NCBI GenBank assembly: GCA_947457975.1
Contig: CANGYC010000068.1
Location: forward strand, 1-9,935
Length of the DNA: 9,935 bases
Origin: Comamonadaceae bacterium
Lineage (GTDB): Bacteria > Pseudomonadota > Gammaproteobacteria > Burkholderiales > Burkholderiaceae_C
Reading direction: 5' to 3'
Shown here piece by piece: positions 1 to 8,696 of the stretch (positions within the stretch are counted from its first letter, which is position 1; each line of letters starts with the position of its first letter). The notes under the pieces are model-generated. The model was not told the origin of the DNA. It searched no databases and saw only the letters and a program-made list of their open reading frames with translations. The translations under genes were made by a program, and so were the position numbers.

Positions 1-150
1 AGTCAGGCGCTGACGGCAGCTCAGGCGCGCCTGCGCCTGGGCGCCGGCCGTCGCCAGGCGTTCGAGCACCTGCACCATGTTGGGCGCGTGCGGGCGCTGG
101 TCGTAGTTCCAGTCCAGCTGCGCTTTAGTGAGCGCTCGCCAGTCGTGCAT
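1..150 (-). CDS. Alpha/beta hydrolase, kynurenine-formamidase-like (N-terminal 50 codons only)
   Basis: This gene runs off the left edge; only the first 50 residues are visible, beginning MHDWRALTKAQLDWNYDQRP. The pattern of a Trp a few residues in, then LD-x-x-Y-D/N-x-R and a run of Ala/Arg-rich helix, resembles the N-terminus of esterase-type alpha/beta hydrolases often annotated as kynurenine formamidase-like. The catalytic Ser, Asp and His would all lie outside the window, so activity cannot be judged. Its ATG overlaps the tctC stop by one base (TGATG on the minus strand), and no clear Shine-Dalgarno precedes it. Both points suggest translational coupling to tctC in one transcript. The family call comes from remembered N-terminal similarity and is moderately sure; the substrate is unknown. 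Confidence 0.6.
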   Translation of the reverse strand, partial: MHDWRALTKAQLDWNYDQRPHAPNMVQVLERLATAGAQAQARLSCRQRLT

Positions 151-1172
151 CACTCGAGCTTGGCGCCCGAGGCCTTGAGCGTGGCCTTGCGGCTGGTGCT
201 CTCGCGGGCGATGTGGCGCTTGAATTCCTCGGGGCCGTTGCCCACGAAGTCGTAAGCCTTGCCTTCCACTTCGCGGCGGCGGAAGTCGGCATCGCTGATC
301 ACGGCCAGCACGTCGCGGTGGATCTTCTGCACAGTGGCCGCAGGCAAGGACGAGGGGGCGAACAAGCCCACCCACACATTCGCATCCACCTCGGGCATGC
401 CCAGCTCGCCCACGGTGGGCACGTCGGGGAACGCGCTGGTGCGGGTTTTGCCGCCATAGGCCAGGGCTTTGAGCTTGCCCGCGGCCAGGTGCGGCCGCGC
501 CGATGGAATGCCCGACCAGGTCATGGGCACTTCGTTGCCCACCACGGCCAGCACCGCCTGCGGAATGCCGCGGTAGGGAATGTGCACGATGAAGGTGCCG
601 GTCTTTTGCTTGATCAACTCCATGGCCAGCTGCGGCTGGCTGCCCGGGCCGTAGGAGGCATAAGAGAGCGAGCCTGGTTTTTTGCGCGCCAGGGCGATGA
701 GTTCTTGCAAGTTGTTGACCGGCAGCTCTGGGTTGACCACCAACATCTGGCTAAAGCTCACCAGGTGCGTGACCGGCGCGAAGTCTCGATCGAGGTCGTA
801 GGGGAGCTTGGCGTACAGGTGCGGGTTGATGGTGAAGGTCGCATCCGTGGTGAACAGCAGGGTGTGTGCGTCGCTCGAGCGCGCCACCATTTCGGTACCC
901 AGCAGGGTGTTGGCGCCTGGCCGGTTCTCCACCGTGACGGGCTGCATCCACCGGTCTTGAAGTTTGAGCGCCAGGGCGCGGGCCAGCACGTCCACGCCGC
1001 CACCGGCGGGGTAGGGCACCACCAGCCGGACTGCGCGCGTGGGCCACTCCTGCGCCTGGGCGGCGGCGGGAGCCAGGGCCGCCGACAGCAGCAGGCCGGC
1101 CAACAGGGCCAGGCCCTGTCGCCTGGGCGCGCGCGTGGCATTGTCAGTGGGGGATGCTTGCTCTAGAGTCAT
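150..1172 (-). CDS. tctC: Tripartite tricarboxylate transporter-type (Bug family) periplasmic solute-binding protein
   Basis: This is a periplasmic binding protein of the Bug/TctC family (340 aa, normal length 320-340), which captures small carboxylates or related solutes. Residues 1-40 form a secretion signal: a basic stretch RAPRRQG, a hydrophobic LALLAGLLLSAALA core and an AQA cleavage site before QEWP. The mature part opens with the family hallmarks VVPYPAGGGVDVLARALA (about 51-68) and ENRPGANTLLGTE (about 81-93), later followed by the INPHLYAKLPYD and FPDVPTVGE blocks. No tctA or tctB membrane genes are present, so it is an orphan, as is common in Burkholderiales. An alternative in-frame ATG at 1184 adds four residues (MRHP); it has GAAAGG upstream, whereas the 1172 start has GAGG. 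I chose 1172 because it gives the shorter signal peptide. The reading frame stays open far upstream, but only as antisense of the neighbouring hydrolase. The cognate ligand cannot be predicted. Confidence 0.92.
   Translation of the reverse strand: MTLEQASPTDNATRAPRRQGLALLAGLLLSAALAPAAAQAQEWPTRAVRLVVPYPAGGGVDVLARALALKLQDRWMQPVTVENRPGANTLLGTEMVARSSDAHTLLFTTDATFTINPHLYAKLPYDLDRDFAPVTHLVSFSQMLVVNPELPVNNLQELIALARKKPGSLSYASYGPGSQPQLAMELIKQKTGTFIVHIPYRGIPQAVLAVVGNEVPMTWSGIPSARPHLAAGKLKALAYGGKTRTSAFPDVPTVGELGMPEVDANVWVGLFAPSSLPAATVQKIHRDVLAVISDADFRRREVEGKAYDFVGNGPEEFKRHIARESTSRKATLKASGAKLE
1141..1169 (+). promoter_or_regulatory. Candidate sigma70 promoter for the plus-strand hydrolase, inside tctC
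   Basis: TTGTCA at 1141-1146 (5 of 6 to the -35 consensus) is followed after exactly 17 bp by TAGAGT at 1164-1169 (4 of 6 to the -10 consensus). The expected transcription start, 6-7 bp downstream, is 1176-1177, which is the ATG of the plus-strand hydrolase. The element lies over the 5' codons of tctC on the opposite strand. It was found by eye only; hexamers of this quality also occur by chance. Confidence 0.42.
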
Positions 1173-1175
1173 TGG

Positions 1176-2033
1176 ATGCCTCATGTGAAACCTTTCTTGC
1201 CCGAAACCTCGCTGGCCCGGATTCTTCCAGCAGCCCGACACCGCTACCAGGGCGACCGCTTCTCGTTCCGTGAATCGGGAAGCCCTGACCAACCTGCGCT
1301 TGTGCTGCTGCACGGCATCGGTGCGCATGCGGCCTATTATCGGTGGGCTCTTGACGAGTTCTCGGCCTCGCACCGCGTGATCGCCTGGAACGCACCGGGC
1401 TACTGGCTCACCGACGCGCTGGCCCAGCCCACACCCACCGCAGCCGACTACGCTCAAGCCGTGGCCGATTTCCTCGATGCCCTGGGCCTGGAGCGAGTGG
1501 TCTTGGGCGGCAACTCCTTCGGATCGGCCGTGGCCCAGGCCTTTGCCATCCACTACCCGCAACGCGTGAGCCAGTTGGTGCTCACCGGCACCGGCGTGGG
1601 CCAGAAGGCGCTCACAGCCGAGCGCCGGCAGGCCTTCGAGGCCCGCATCGCGCGCGTGCGCCAGGGCAGCTACCAGTATGGCGATGCCGGTGTCGATGCC
1701 ATGGTGGCCGCCTCGGCCAGCCCCGCTGTGCGCGAGGCCCTGGTGGAGATGGCCCGCGGCATTCAGCCCGAGGGCCTGCTGCAGGCCACGGCCTTTCGCC
1801 TGAGCGATTTCTTCAGCCCCGACCATGCCCAGGCGCTCACCATGCCCGTGCTCATGCTCCAGGGCAGCGAAGACCGCGTCAACCCGCGCAAAGACAACTG
1901 CGACCTGCTCTTGCCCCGCCTGCCCAACGGCCGCTTGGAGATCTTGCCCGAGGTCGGCCACCTGCCGGAGGTGGAGGCGCCCGCGGTTTATGCGCACTGG
2001 GTGCGCGCTTTTCTCCGCCAAGCCCCTAGCTGA
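1176..2033 (+). CDS. Alpha/beta-fold hydrolase (MhpC-like)
   Basis: This is a cytosolic serine hydrolase of the alpha/beta fold, 285 aa, a typical length for the MhpC/BphD-like superfamily, which includes C-C bond hydrolases, esterases and haloperoxidase-like enzymes. Visible landmarks are the oxyanion loop LLHGIG (44-49), the nucleophile elbow GNSFG with Ser114, the acidic residue in GSEDRVNP (Asp233) and the catalytic His262 in EVGHLPEVEAP, so the triad is complete. There is no signal peptide or membrane segment. It is the only plus-strand gene between minus-strand neighbours. Its start is 3 bp from the tctC start and its TGA overlaps the dctM stop by 8 bp. No good Shine-Dalgarno precedes the ATG; a GTG at 1185 is a weaker alternative. 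The promoter candidate at 1141-1169 would make the mRNA leaderless. The exact substrate is not predictable; the setting suggests an ester, thioester or ring-cleavage product linked to the neighbouring carboxylate transporters. Confidence 0.9.
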   Translation: MPHVKPFLPETSLARILPAARHRYQGDRFSFRESGSPDQPALVLLHGIGAHAAYYRWALDEFSASHRVIAWNAPGYWLTDALAQPTPTAADYAQAVADFLDALGLERVVLGGNSFGSAVAQAFAIHYPQRVSQLVLTGTGVGQKALTAERRQAFEARIARVRQGSYQYGDAGVDAMVAASASPAVREALVEMARGIQPEGLLQATAFRLSDFFSPDHAQALTMPVLMLQGSEDRVNPRKDNCDLLLPRLPNGRLEILPEVGHLPEVEAPAVYAHWVRAFLRQAPS

Positions 2034-3348
2034 TCAGCTTCGGCAGCCAGGTGGCAATGCCCGGGATGAAGAAGATGGCGGTCAGCAGCAGCAGGCTCAT
2101 CACCACATAGGGCAGCACCGCGACCATGATGTGGCTCATGGTCACGCTGGGCGGTGCGACGCCACGCATGGTCATGAGCAGCAGGCCGTGCGGTGGCAAG
2201 AGCAGGCCCAGCTGCATGCAGACCAGGAACATCACGCCGAACCACACCGGATCGATGCCCAGCGCATTGACGATGGGCATGAAGATGGGCAGGGTGATCA
2301 TCATCATGCTCACCTGGTCCACGAAGATGCCCAGCAGGATCAGCACCAGCATCATGGCCGCCACCACCATGGCCGGTGACAGGCCCTGCCCGGTGATGAG
2401 CTGCACCAGGCCATTGCTGGCGCCGGAGAAGGAGAGGATCTGCGCGAAGGTGGTGGCGCCCAGGATGATGAAGAGGATCATTCCCGAGATGCCAACCGTG
2501 CCCTGCAGCGCCTTGCGCACCGCCTGCCAGCTGAGCTGACCGTACAGCGCGGCCAGCACCATGGTGGCAAAGGCCCCGATGGCCGCGCACTCGGTGGGCG
2601 TGGCCCAGCCGGCCGCCAGCGCCCCGACCACGACCCCGAAGATCGACATGGTGGGGATGACATAGGCCACCAGGGGCTGCCAGCGTTGCCAGCCCTGGAA
2701 CTGGACATCGGCCGCATCATCGGCCGGCGCCAGTGAGGGTTGCATGCGCACGCGCACGATGATCCACAGCACAAAGGCCACCGACAGGATCAGCCCTGGC
2801 ACGACGCCGCCGATCAGCAGCTTGGAAATCGAGATGCCCGACAGCGACCCCAGCAGCACCGTCAAGGCCGAGGGCGGGATCAGCATGTCTACCGCGCCGA
2901 TGGCCATGATGGGGCCGGTGGCCATGTGTGGGTGGTAGCCGCGCTGCAGCATCACCGGCAGCATGAGCGAGCCCAGCATGGCGGTGGTGGCAATCGTGGA
3001 GCCCGAGATCGCAGAGAACACCGTGCCCGCCACCACCGCCACCACGGCCAGGCGCCCGGGGACCTGGCGGATCAGGCGCTCGATGCCTTCGATCACCTTG
3101 AATGCCAGACCGGTGTGGAACAGGATCTCGCCCATCAGCACGAACAGTGGAATGGGCGTGAGCGAGAAGGCGGTGACGGAGCTCACGCTGCTGCGGATCA
3201 ATTGCACCAGCCCGATCTCCCCGCCCATGTAGAGCCAGGCGCCGATGAGATTGACGGCCAGAAAGGTCAGCGCCACCGGCATGCCGATGAACAGCAGCAC
3301 GGTGGAGCCTCCGAGCATCAGCCAGGCAGCGAGAACCCAGTTGTCCAT
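2026..3348 (-). CDS. dctM: TRAP transporter large permease subunit DctM
   Basis: This is the large inner-membrane subunit of a TRAP importer, which couples sodium or proton gradients to uptake of solute delivered by DctP. At 440 aa it has the usual DctM length and is hydrophobic throughout, with about 11-12 predicted membrane segments. Family-like blocks include PLFVLMGEIL (67-76), GSTIATTAMLGSLMLPVM (116-133), IPPS (157-160), GWATPTECAAIGA (247-259) and the late QLGLLLPPHGLLLMTMRG (379-396), the counterpart of the E-x-G-x-x-x-PP-x-G block of DctM. It starts 30 bp after dctQ with only a weak GAGAAAG Shine-Dalgarno. Its TAG stop lies inside the 3' end of the opposite-strand hydrolase. It is the last gene of the iorAB-dctPQM run before the antiparallel gene interrupts the minus-strand series. 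Confidence 0.95.
   Translation of the reverse strand: MDNWVLAAWLMLGGSTVLLFIGMPVALTFLAVNLIGAWLYMGGEIGLVQLIRSSVSSVTAFSLTPIPLFVLMGEILFHTGLAFKVIEGIERLIRQVPGRLAVVAVVAGTVFSAISGSTIATTAMLGSLMLPVMLQRGYHPHMATGPIMAIGAVDMLIPPSALTVLLGSLSGISISKLLIGGVVPGLILSVAFVLWIIVRVRMQPSLAPADDAADVQFQGWQRWQPLVAYVIPTMSIFGVVVGALAAGWATPTECAAIGAFATMVLAALYGQLSWQAVRKALQGTVGISGMILFIILGATTFAQILSFSGASNGLVQLITGQGLSPAMVVAAMMLVLILLGIFVDQVSMMMITLPIFMPIVNALGIDPVWFGVMFLVCMQLGLLLPPHGLLLMTMRGVAPPSVTMSHIMVAVLPYVVMSLLLLTAIFFIPGIATWLPKLIS
2028..2039. repeat. 12-bp perfect palindrome across two overlapping convergent stop codons
   Basis: AGCTGATCAGCT is a perfect dyad with no loop. It contains the whole TGA stop of the plus-strand hydrolase (2031-2033) and the last-read edge of the dctM TAG stop (2026-2028). 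There is no U-tract on either side, so it is not a standard intrinsic terminator. It may simply reflect the two coding ends sharing the same bases. Confidence 0.6.
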
Positions 3349-3378
3349 GTCTTGTCTTTCTCGGGTCGGTCGGCGGGT

Positions 3379-3905
3379 TCAGGCCGCGCTCACGGCGTCC
3401 TTGCGGGGGCCACGCTCGCCTTCCCACAGGCGGTGCATGCGGAACACCATTTCCACGGACAGCAGGGCAAAAGCGATCGGCAGCGGTGCCAGCGACCACC
3501 ATTCGGGCGTGACCAGGGTCTTGATGTTCAGGGAACCCGCGCGCCAGCTGGCCAGCGTGGCTTCAATACCGTAGCGGCACAACAGCACGCAGCAAACCAG
3601 ACCCAGCAGATCGCCCAAGCACTCCAGCCACCAGGCCAGGCGCTTGGGGATGGCCTGCAACACGATGTCCACGCGGATGTGCTGGCCCTGGCGCAGCAGC
3701 CAGGGAGCCACCGACATGGTGATGAAGTACAGCATCAGCTCGGACACCTCGTTGCTCCAGGCAAGGCCCTTGGGCCAGCCTGGTGGGGCGAGGTTGCGCA
3801 GCAGCACGTCGGCCACGATGATGAGCATCATGGCCAGCAGCGTGAGGCAGCCCGCCAGGGCCAGGGCCGAGATGAATCGGCCAAAGATCCTGGAGAGGGT
3901 CTGCA

Positions 3906-3906
<1 letters not shown>
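3379..3906 (-). CDS. dctQ: TRAP transporter small permease subunit DctQ
   Basis: This is the small membrane subunit of the TRAP importer; it partners DctM and helps dock the loaded DctP. It has 175 aa and four membrane segments at about 11-36, 54-72, 90-112 and 136-156, the normal DctQ topology. The segment from SNEVSEL through PWLLRQGQHIRVD (51-80) matches the conserved W/N-x-E ... G-x-H-I-R-V-D region of the family. I start it at the ATG at 3906, whose A is shared with the dctP TGA (TGATG). A GTG at 3909 directly upstream, giving a 4-bp GTGA overlap, is equally possible. Either way translation is probably coupled to dctP. A Cys-rich third segment (LVCCVLLC) is unusual but fits a membrane helix. 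Confidence 0.93.
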
Positions 3907-6389
<2,483 letters not shown>

Positions 6390-6393
<4 letters not shown>

Positions 6394-8537
6394 GCGTGCA
6401 GCCCCTGAAGACGGCGCTCGATGCGCGACTGCAGCCAGCCGATCACGGCGCCGCGCAGGCGCGCGCGCCAGCGCTCCCAGCGCGATGGGTTGTGCACGAT
6501 CTCGGCACGGTAGAAGGAGGGGCAGAGCACGGCCGCATGCGAGACCTCGCCGCACAGGCCGCAGCCCACACAGCTGTCGGCGACCGAGGCCACTGGGTCC
6601 AGGCGCAGCGGGTCGGGGTTGGGTTTGATGGTCAGCGAGGGGCAGCCGGAGAGCCGGATGCAGGAGTGGTCGCCCGTGCAGGTGTCGGCGTCCACGCCGA
6701 AACGCTCGCGCACCACGCGCTCGCCCTGGGCGATGCGCTTTTTCACCTGCGGCTTGACGCGGCGCTGCTTGTTGAGCATGCACTCGCTCTGAGCGATCAC
6801 TACCTTGGGCCCCTTGGCGCGGGTGGTCAGGGCCTCGCGCAGGGCGCCGCGCATTTGTTCAAGGCTGTAGGTGTTCGAGACCCCGCGCACCCATTCCACG
6901 CCTACACCACGCACAGCGCGCTCGATCGGGTTGTTGGTGCTGCGGATGGAATTGCTGGCCTGGGACGAGAGCACGTCCTGCCCGCCCGTGGCGGCCGAGT
7001 AGCCGTTGTCGATGACCAGCAGCACGTTGTCGGTCTGGTTGAACACGGCGTTGCCCACGCCGCTGGTCAGGCCGTTATGCCAGAAGCCGCCGTCGCCCAT
7101 GATGGCGATGGTGCGTTTGTCGGTCTCGGGGGTGTTGAAGGCGGCGGCGCCCGCCCAGCCCAGGCCGTAGCCCATGGTGGTGGCACCGATGTTGAAGGGC
7201 GGCAGGATGGAAAACAGGTGGCAGCCGATGTCGGCGCTGATGTGGTGCGGCCCCAGCTCCTTTTCCAGCATCTTCATGGCGGTGAAGATCGGGCGTTCTG
7301 GGCAGCCCGTGCAGAAGGAGGGCGGTCGGGGGTGCACTTCGGCCACGGCCTGCGACACCGCTTCGGCCGCCGGCGCTGGCAGGGCGGCCTGGGCAGGTGG
7401 TGCATCGGCGGGGGCGTAGCGGGCGATGAACTGACGCAGGCCTTCGACCAGCACCGCACCTGTGTACTCGCCGGCCATGGGCAGCACATCCTTGCCATGC
7501 ACGCGGGTGCTCAGGTCGGCGCGCCGCAGGATGGCATGCACGGCCTGCTCGATGAAGTCGGGCTGGCCCTCTTCCACCACCAAGAGGCCCCGCTTGCCAC
7601 GACAAAAGCGCTCGAACTCGGCGTCCACCAGCGGGTAGGTGACAGTGAGCACGTACAGCGGCACCTTCGACTGGCCAAACTCGTCGGCCAGGCCCAGCAG
7701 CTCAAGCGCCCGCAGCACCCCGTTGTAGAGCCCCCCCTGAACCACGATGCCAAAGTCGCGCAGGTCTTCCGAGAAGAATTCGTTGAGCCCTTGCTGCTGG
7801 ATGAACCGCACGGCCGCGGGCCAGCGCTTGTTCACCTTTTCCTGCTCGTGCAGGTAGCTGGCCGGCGGCAGCACGATGCGCTGGGTGTCGCGCCGGGGCT
7901 GCTCGATCGCATCCTTGAGCGAGAAGGGCGCGCGCACGTTGTCCTTGGTCTGAAAGCTGCCGTGCACATGGCAGGCGCGGATGCGCAGCTGCAGCATCAC
8001 CGGCGTGTTGCTGGCCTCCGACAGCTCAAAGCTCTTTTCGACGGCGCGCACGATGCTCGGCAGATTGGGCCGGGGATCGACCAGCCAGACCTGCGACTTC
8101 ATTGCGAAGGCATGCGAGCGCTCCTGCATGATGCTCGAGCCCTCGCCGTAGTCCTCGCCCACGATCAAGAGGGCGCCGCCCTTGACGCCACCGGAGGCCA
8201 GGTTGGCCAGCGCATCGGAGGCCACATTGGTGCCGACGGTGGACTTGAAAGTAACCGCCCCGCGCAGCGGGTAGTGCACCGAGGCCGCCAGGGTGGCCGT
8301 GGCCGTGGCTTCGGAGGCACTGTGCTCAAAGCGGATGCCCAGTTCGCGCAGGATGTCGTTCGCATCCGTGAGCACGTCCATCAGGTGCGAAATCGGCGCA
8401 CCCTGGTAGCCGGCCACGTAGGACACGCCCGATTGCAGCAGCGCCTTGGTGACGGCGAGGATGCCTTCGCCGCGGAATTCCTCGCCCGCACCCAGTCGCA
8501 GTTTCTGCACCTCGGTGGCGAATGAACGCTCTGCCAT
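6390..8537 (-). CDS. iorA: Indolepyruvate ferredoxin oxidoreductase, alpha subunit (TPP and Fe-S)
   Basis: This is the catalytic subunit, 715 aa, somewhat longer than archaeal IorA (about 620-650). The N-terminal third is the pyrimidine-binding domain (GYQGAPISHLMDVL, 43-56). A mid domain runs to about 375, and an Ala/Pro linker (376-400) leads into the thiamine-diphosphate domain with FCTGCPERP (408-416) and the GDG...N metal-diphosphate motif from GDGGFWHNGL (481-490) to IDNGYS (509-514). The C-terminus carries a ferredoxin-like domain: C620-x2-D623-x2-C626-x5-C632-P and C656-x2-C659-x2-C662-x9-C672-P. Asp replaces the second Cys of the first motif. An AGGAG ribosome-binding site lies 10 bp before the ATG. 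It is the first gene of the minus-strand operon and diverges from lysR. Phenylpyruvate, indolepyruvate and hydroxyphenylpyruvate are the usual family substrates; which applies here is inference. Confidence 0.93.
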
Positions 8538-8541
8538 CGCT

Positions 8542-8552
8542 GGAGATCTCCT
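8542..8552 (-). promoter_or_regulatory. iorA ribosome-binding site within a palindrome
   Basis: On the minus strand AGGAG (8552 to 8548) lies 10 bp before the iorA ATG. It overlaps the perfect 10-bp palindrome GGAGATCTCC (8542-8551). The spacing is at the long end of the usual range, but no better start lies nearby. Confidence 0.6.
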
Positions 8553-8600
8553 GTGTCTGTCACCGGAATTCAGGCCGGCGTGAACGTGTGTTCGATCGGC

Positions 8601-8629
8601 AATGTAGGCACTCGCCCAGGGCGCGGCAA
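8601..8629 (-). promoter_or_regulatory. Candidate sigma70 promoter for the iorAB-dctPQM operon
   Basis: Read on the minus strand, TTGCCG (8629 to 8624; 4 of 6 to the -35) and TACATT (8606 to 8601; 4 of 6 to the -10) are separated by exactly 17 bp. Transcription would start near 8594, giving a leader of about 57 nt. The GAAC-GTGT-GTTC dyad (8582-8593) would then sit just downstream of the start point, a place where a bound protein would block transcription. The hexamers are of mediocre quality, as expected for an activator-dependent promoter. Confidence 0.4.
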
Positions 8630-8658
8630 ATGGAATGTTTCAATGCGCCTCATCGGTT

Positions 8659-8688
8659 TTGTGAATAATTGGTGGTAACCCGTATATG
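8659..8688 (+). promoter_or_regulatory. Candidate sigma70 promoter for the LysR-type regulator gene
   Basis: TTGTGA (8659-8664) and TATATG (8683-8688) are separated by 18 bp, each matching 4 of 6 consensus bases. The start point would be near 8695, only about two bases before the ATG at 8697. There is no Shine-Dalgarno in front of that ATG (the preceding bases are GGTTTAAAA), in keeping with a leaderless or nearly leaderless mRNA. The -10 element overlaps the AACC-N7-GGTT dyad, which would suit negative autoregulation. Confidence 0.38.
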
Positions 8689-8696
8689 GTTTAAAA

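Larger units (their letters stand above)
8538..8696. promoter_or_regulatory. Divergent iorA / lysR regulatory region (159 bp)
   Basis: This is the longest gene-free stretch in the window and is richer in A/T near the lysR side. It holds a candidate promoter in each direction (listed separately). It also holds short dyads: GAAC-GTGT-GTTC at 8582-8593, CGATCG at 8593-8598, an imperfect TGGAATGTTTCA at 8631-8642, and AACC-N7-GGTT at 8677-8691. GGTT/AACC half-sites start at 8655, 8677 and 8688, so successive spacings are 22 and 11 bp, close to two turns and one turn of the helix. LysR-type regulators commonly bind such a shared region and autoregulate; which dyad is the true site is not decidable by eye. 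Confidence 0.6.

Noticed and set aside
213..1166. Plus-strand open frame of 317 codons opposite tctC
   Set aside because: Shadow of the well-supported tctC gene; composition and content show no family.
1173..2021. Possible N-terminal fusion domain of TctC, since its frame stays open to 2021
   Set aside because: The added sequence is the antisense of a hydrolase with a complete catalytic triad, and it would bury the TctC signal peptide in the middle of the protein.
6394..6783. Upstream extension of iorB to 6783
   Set aside because: This part is the out-of-frame reading of the iorA ferredoxin domain; the ATGA junction at 6390-6393 with AGGGG upstream gives a much better start.
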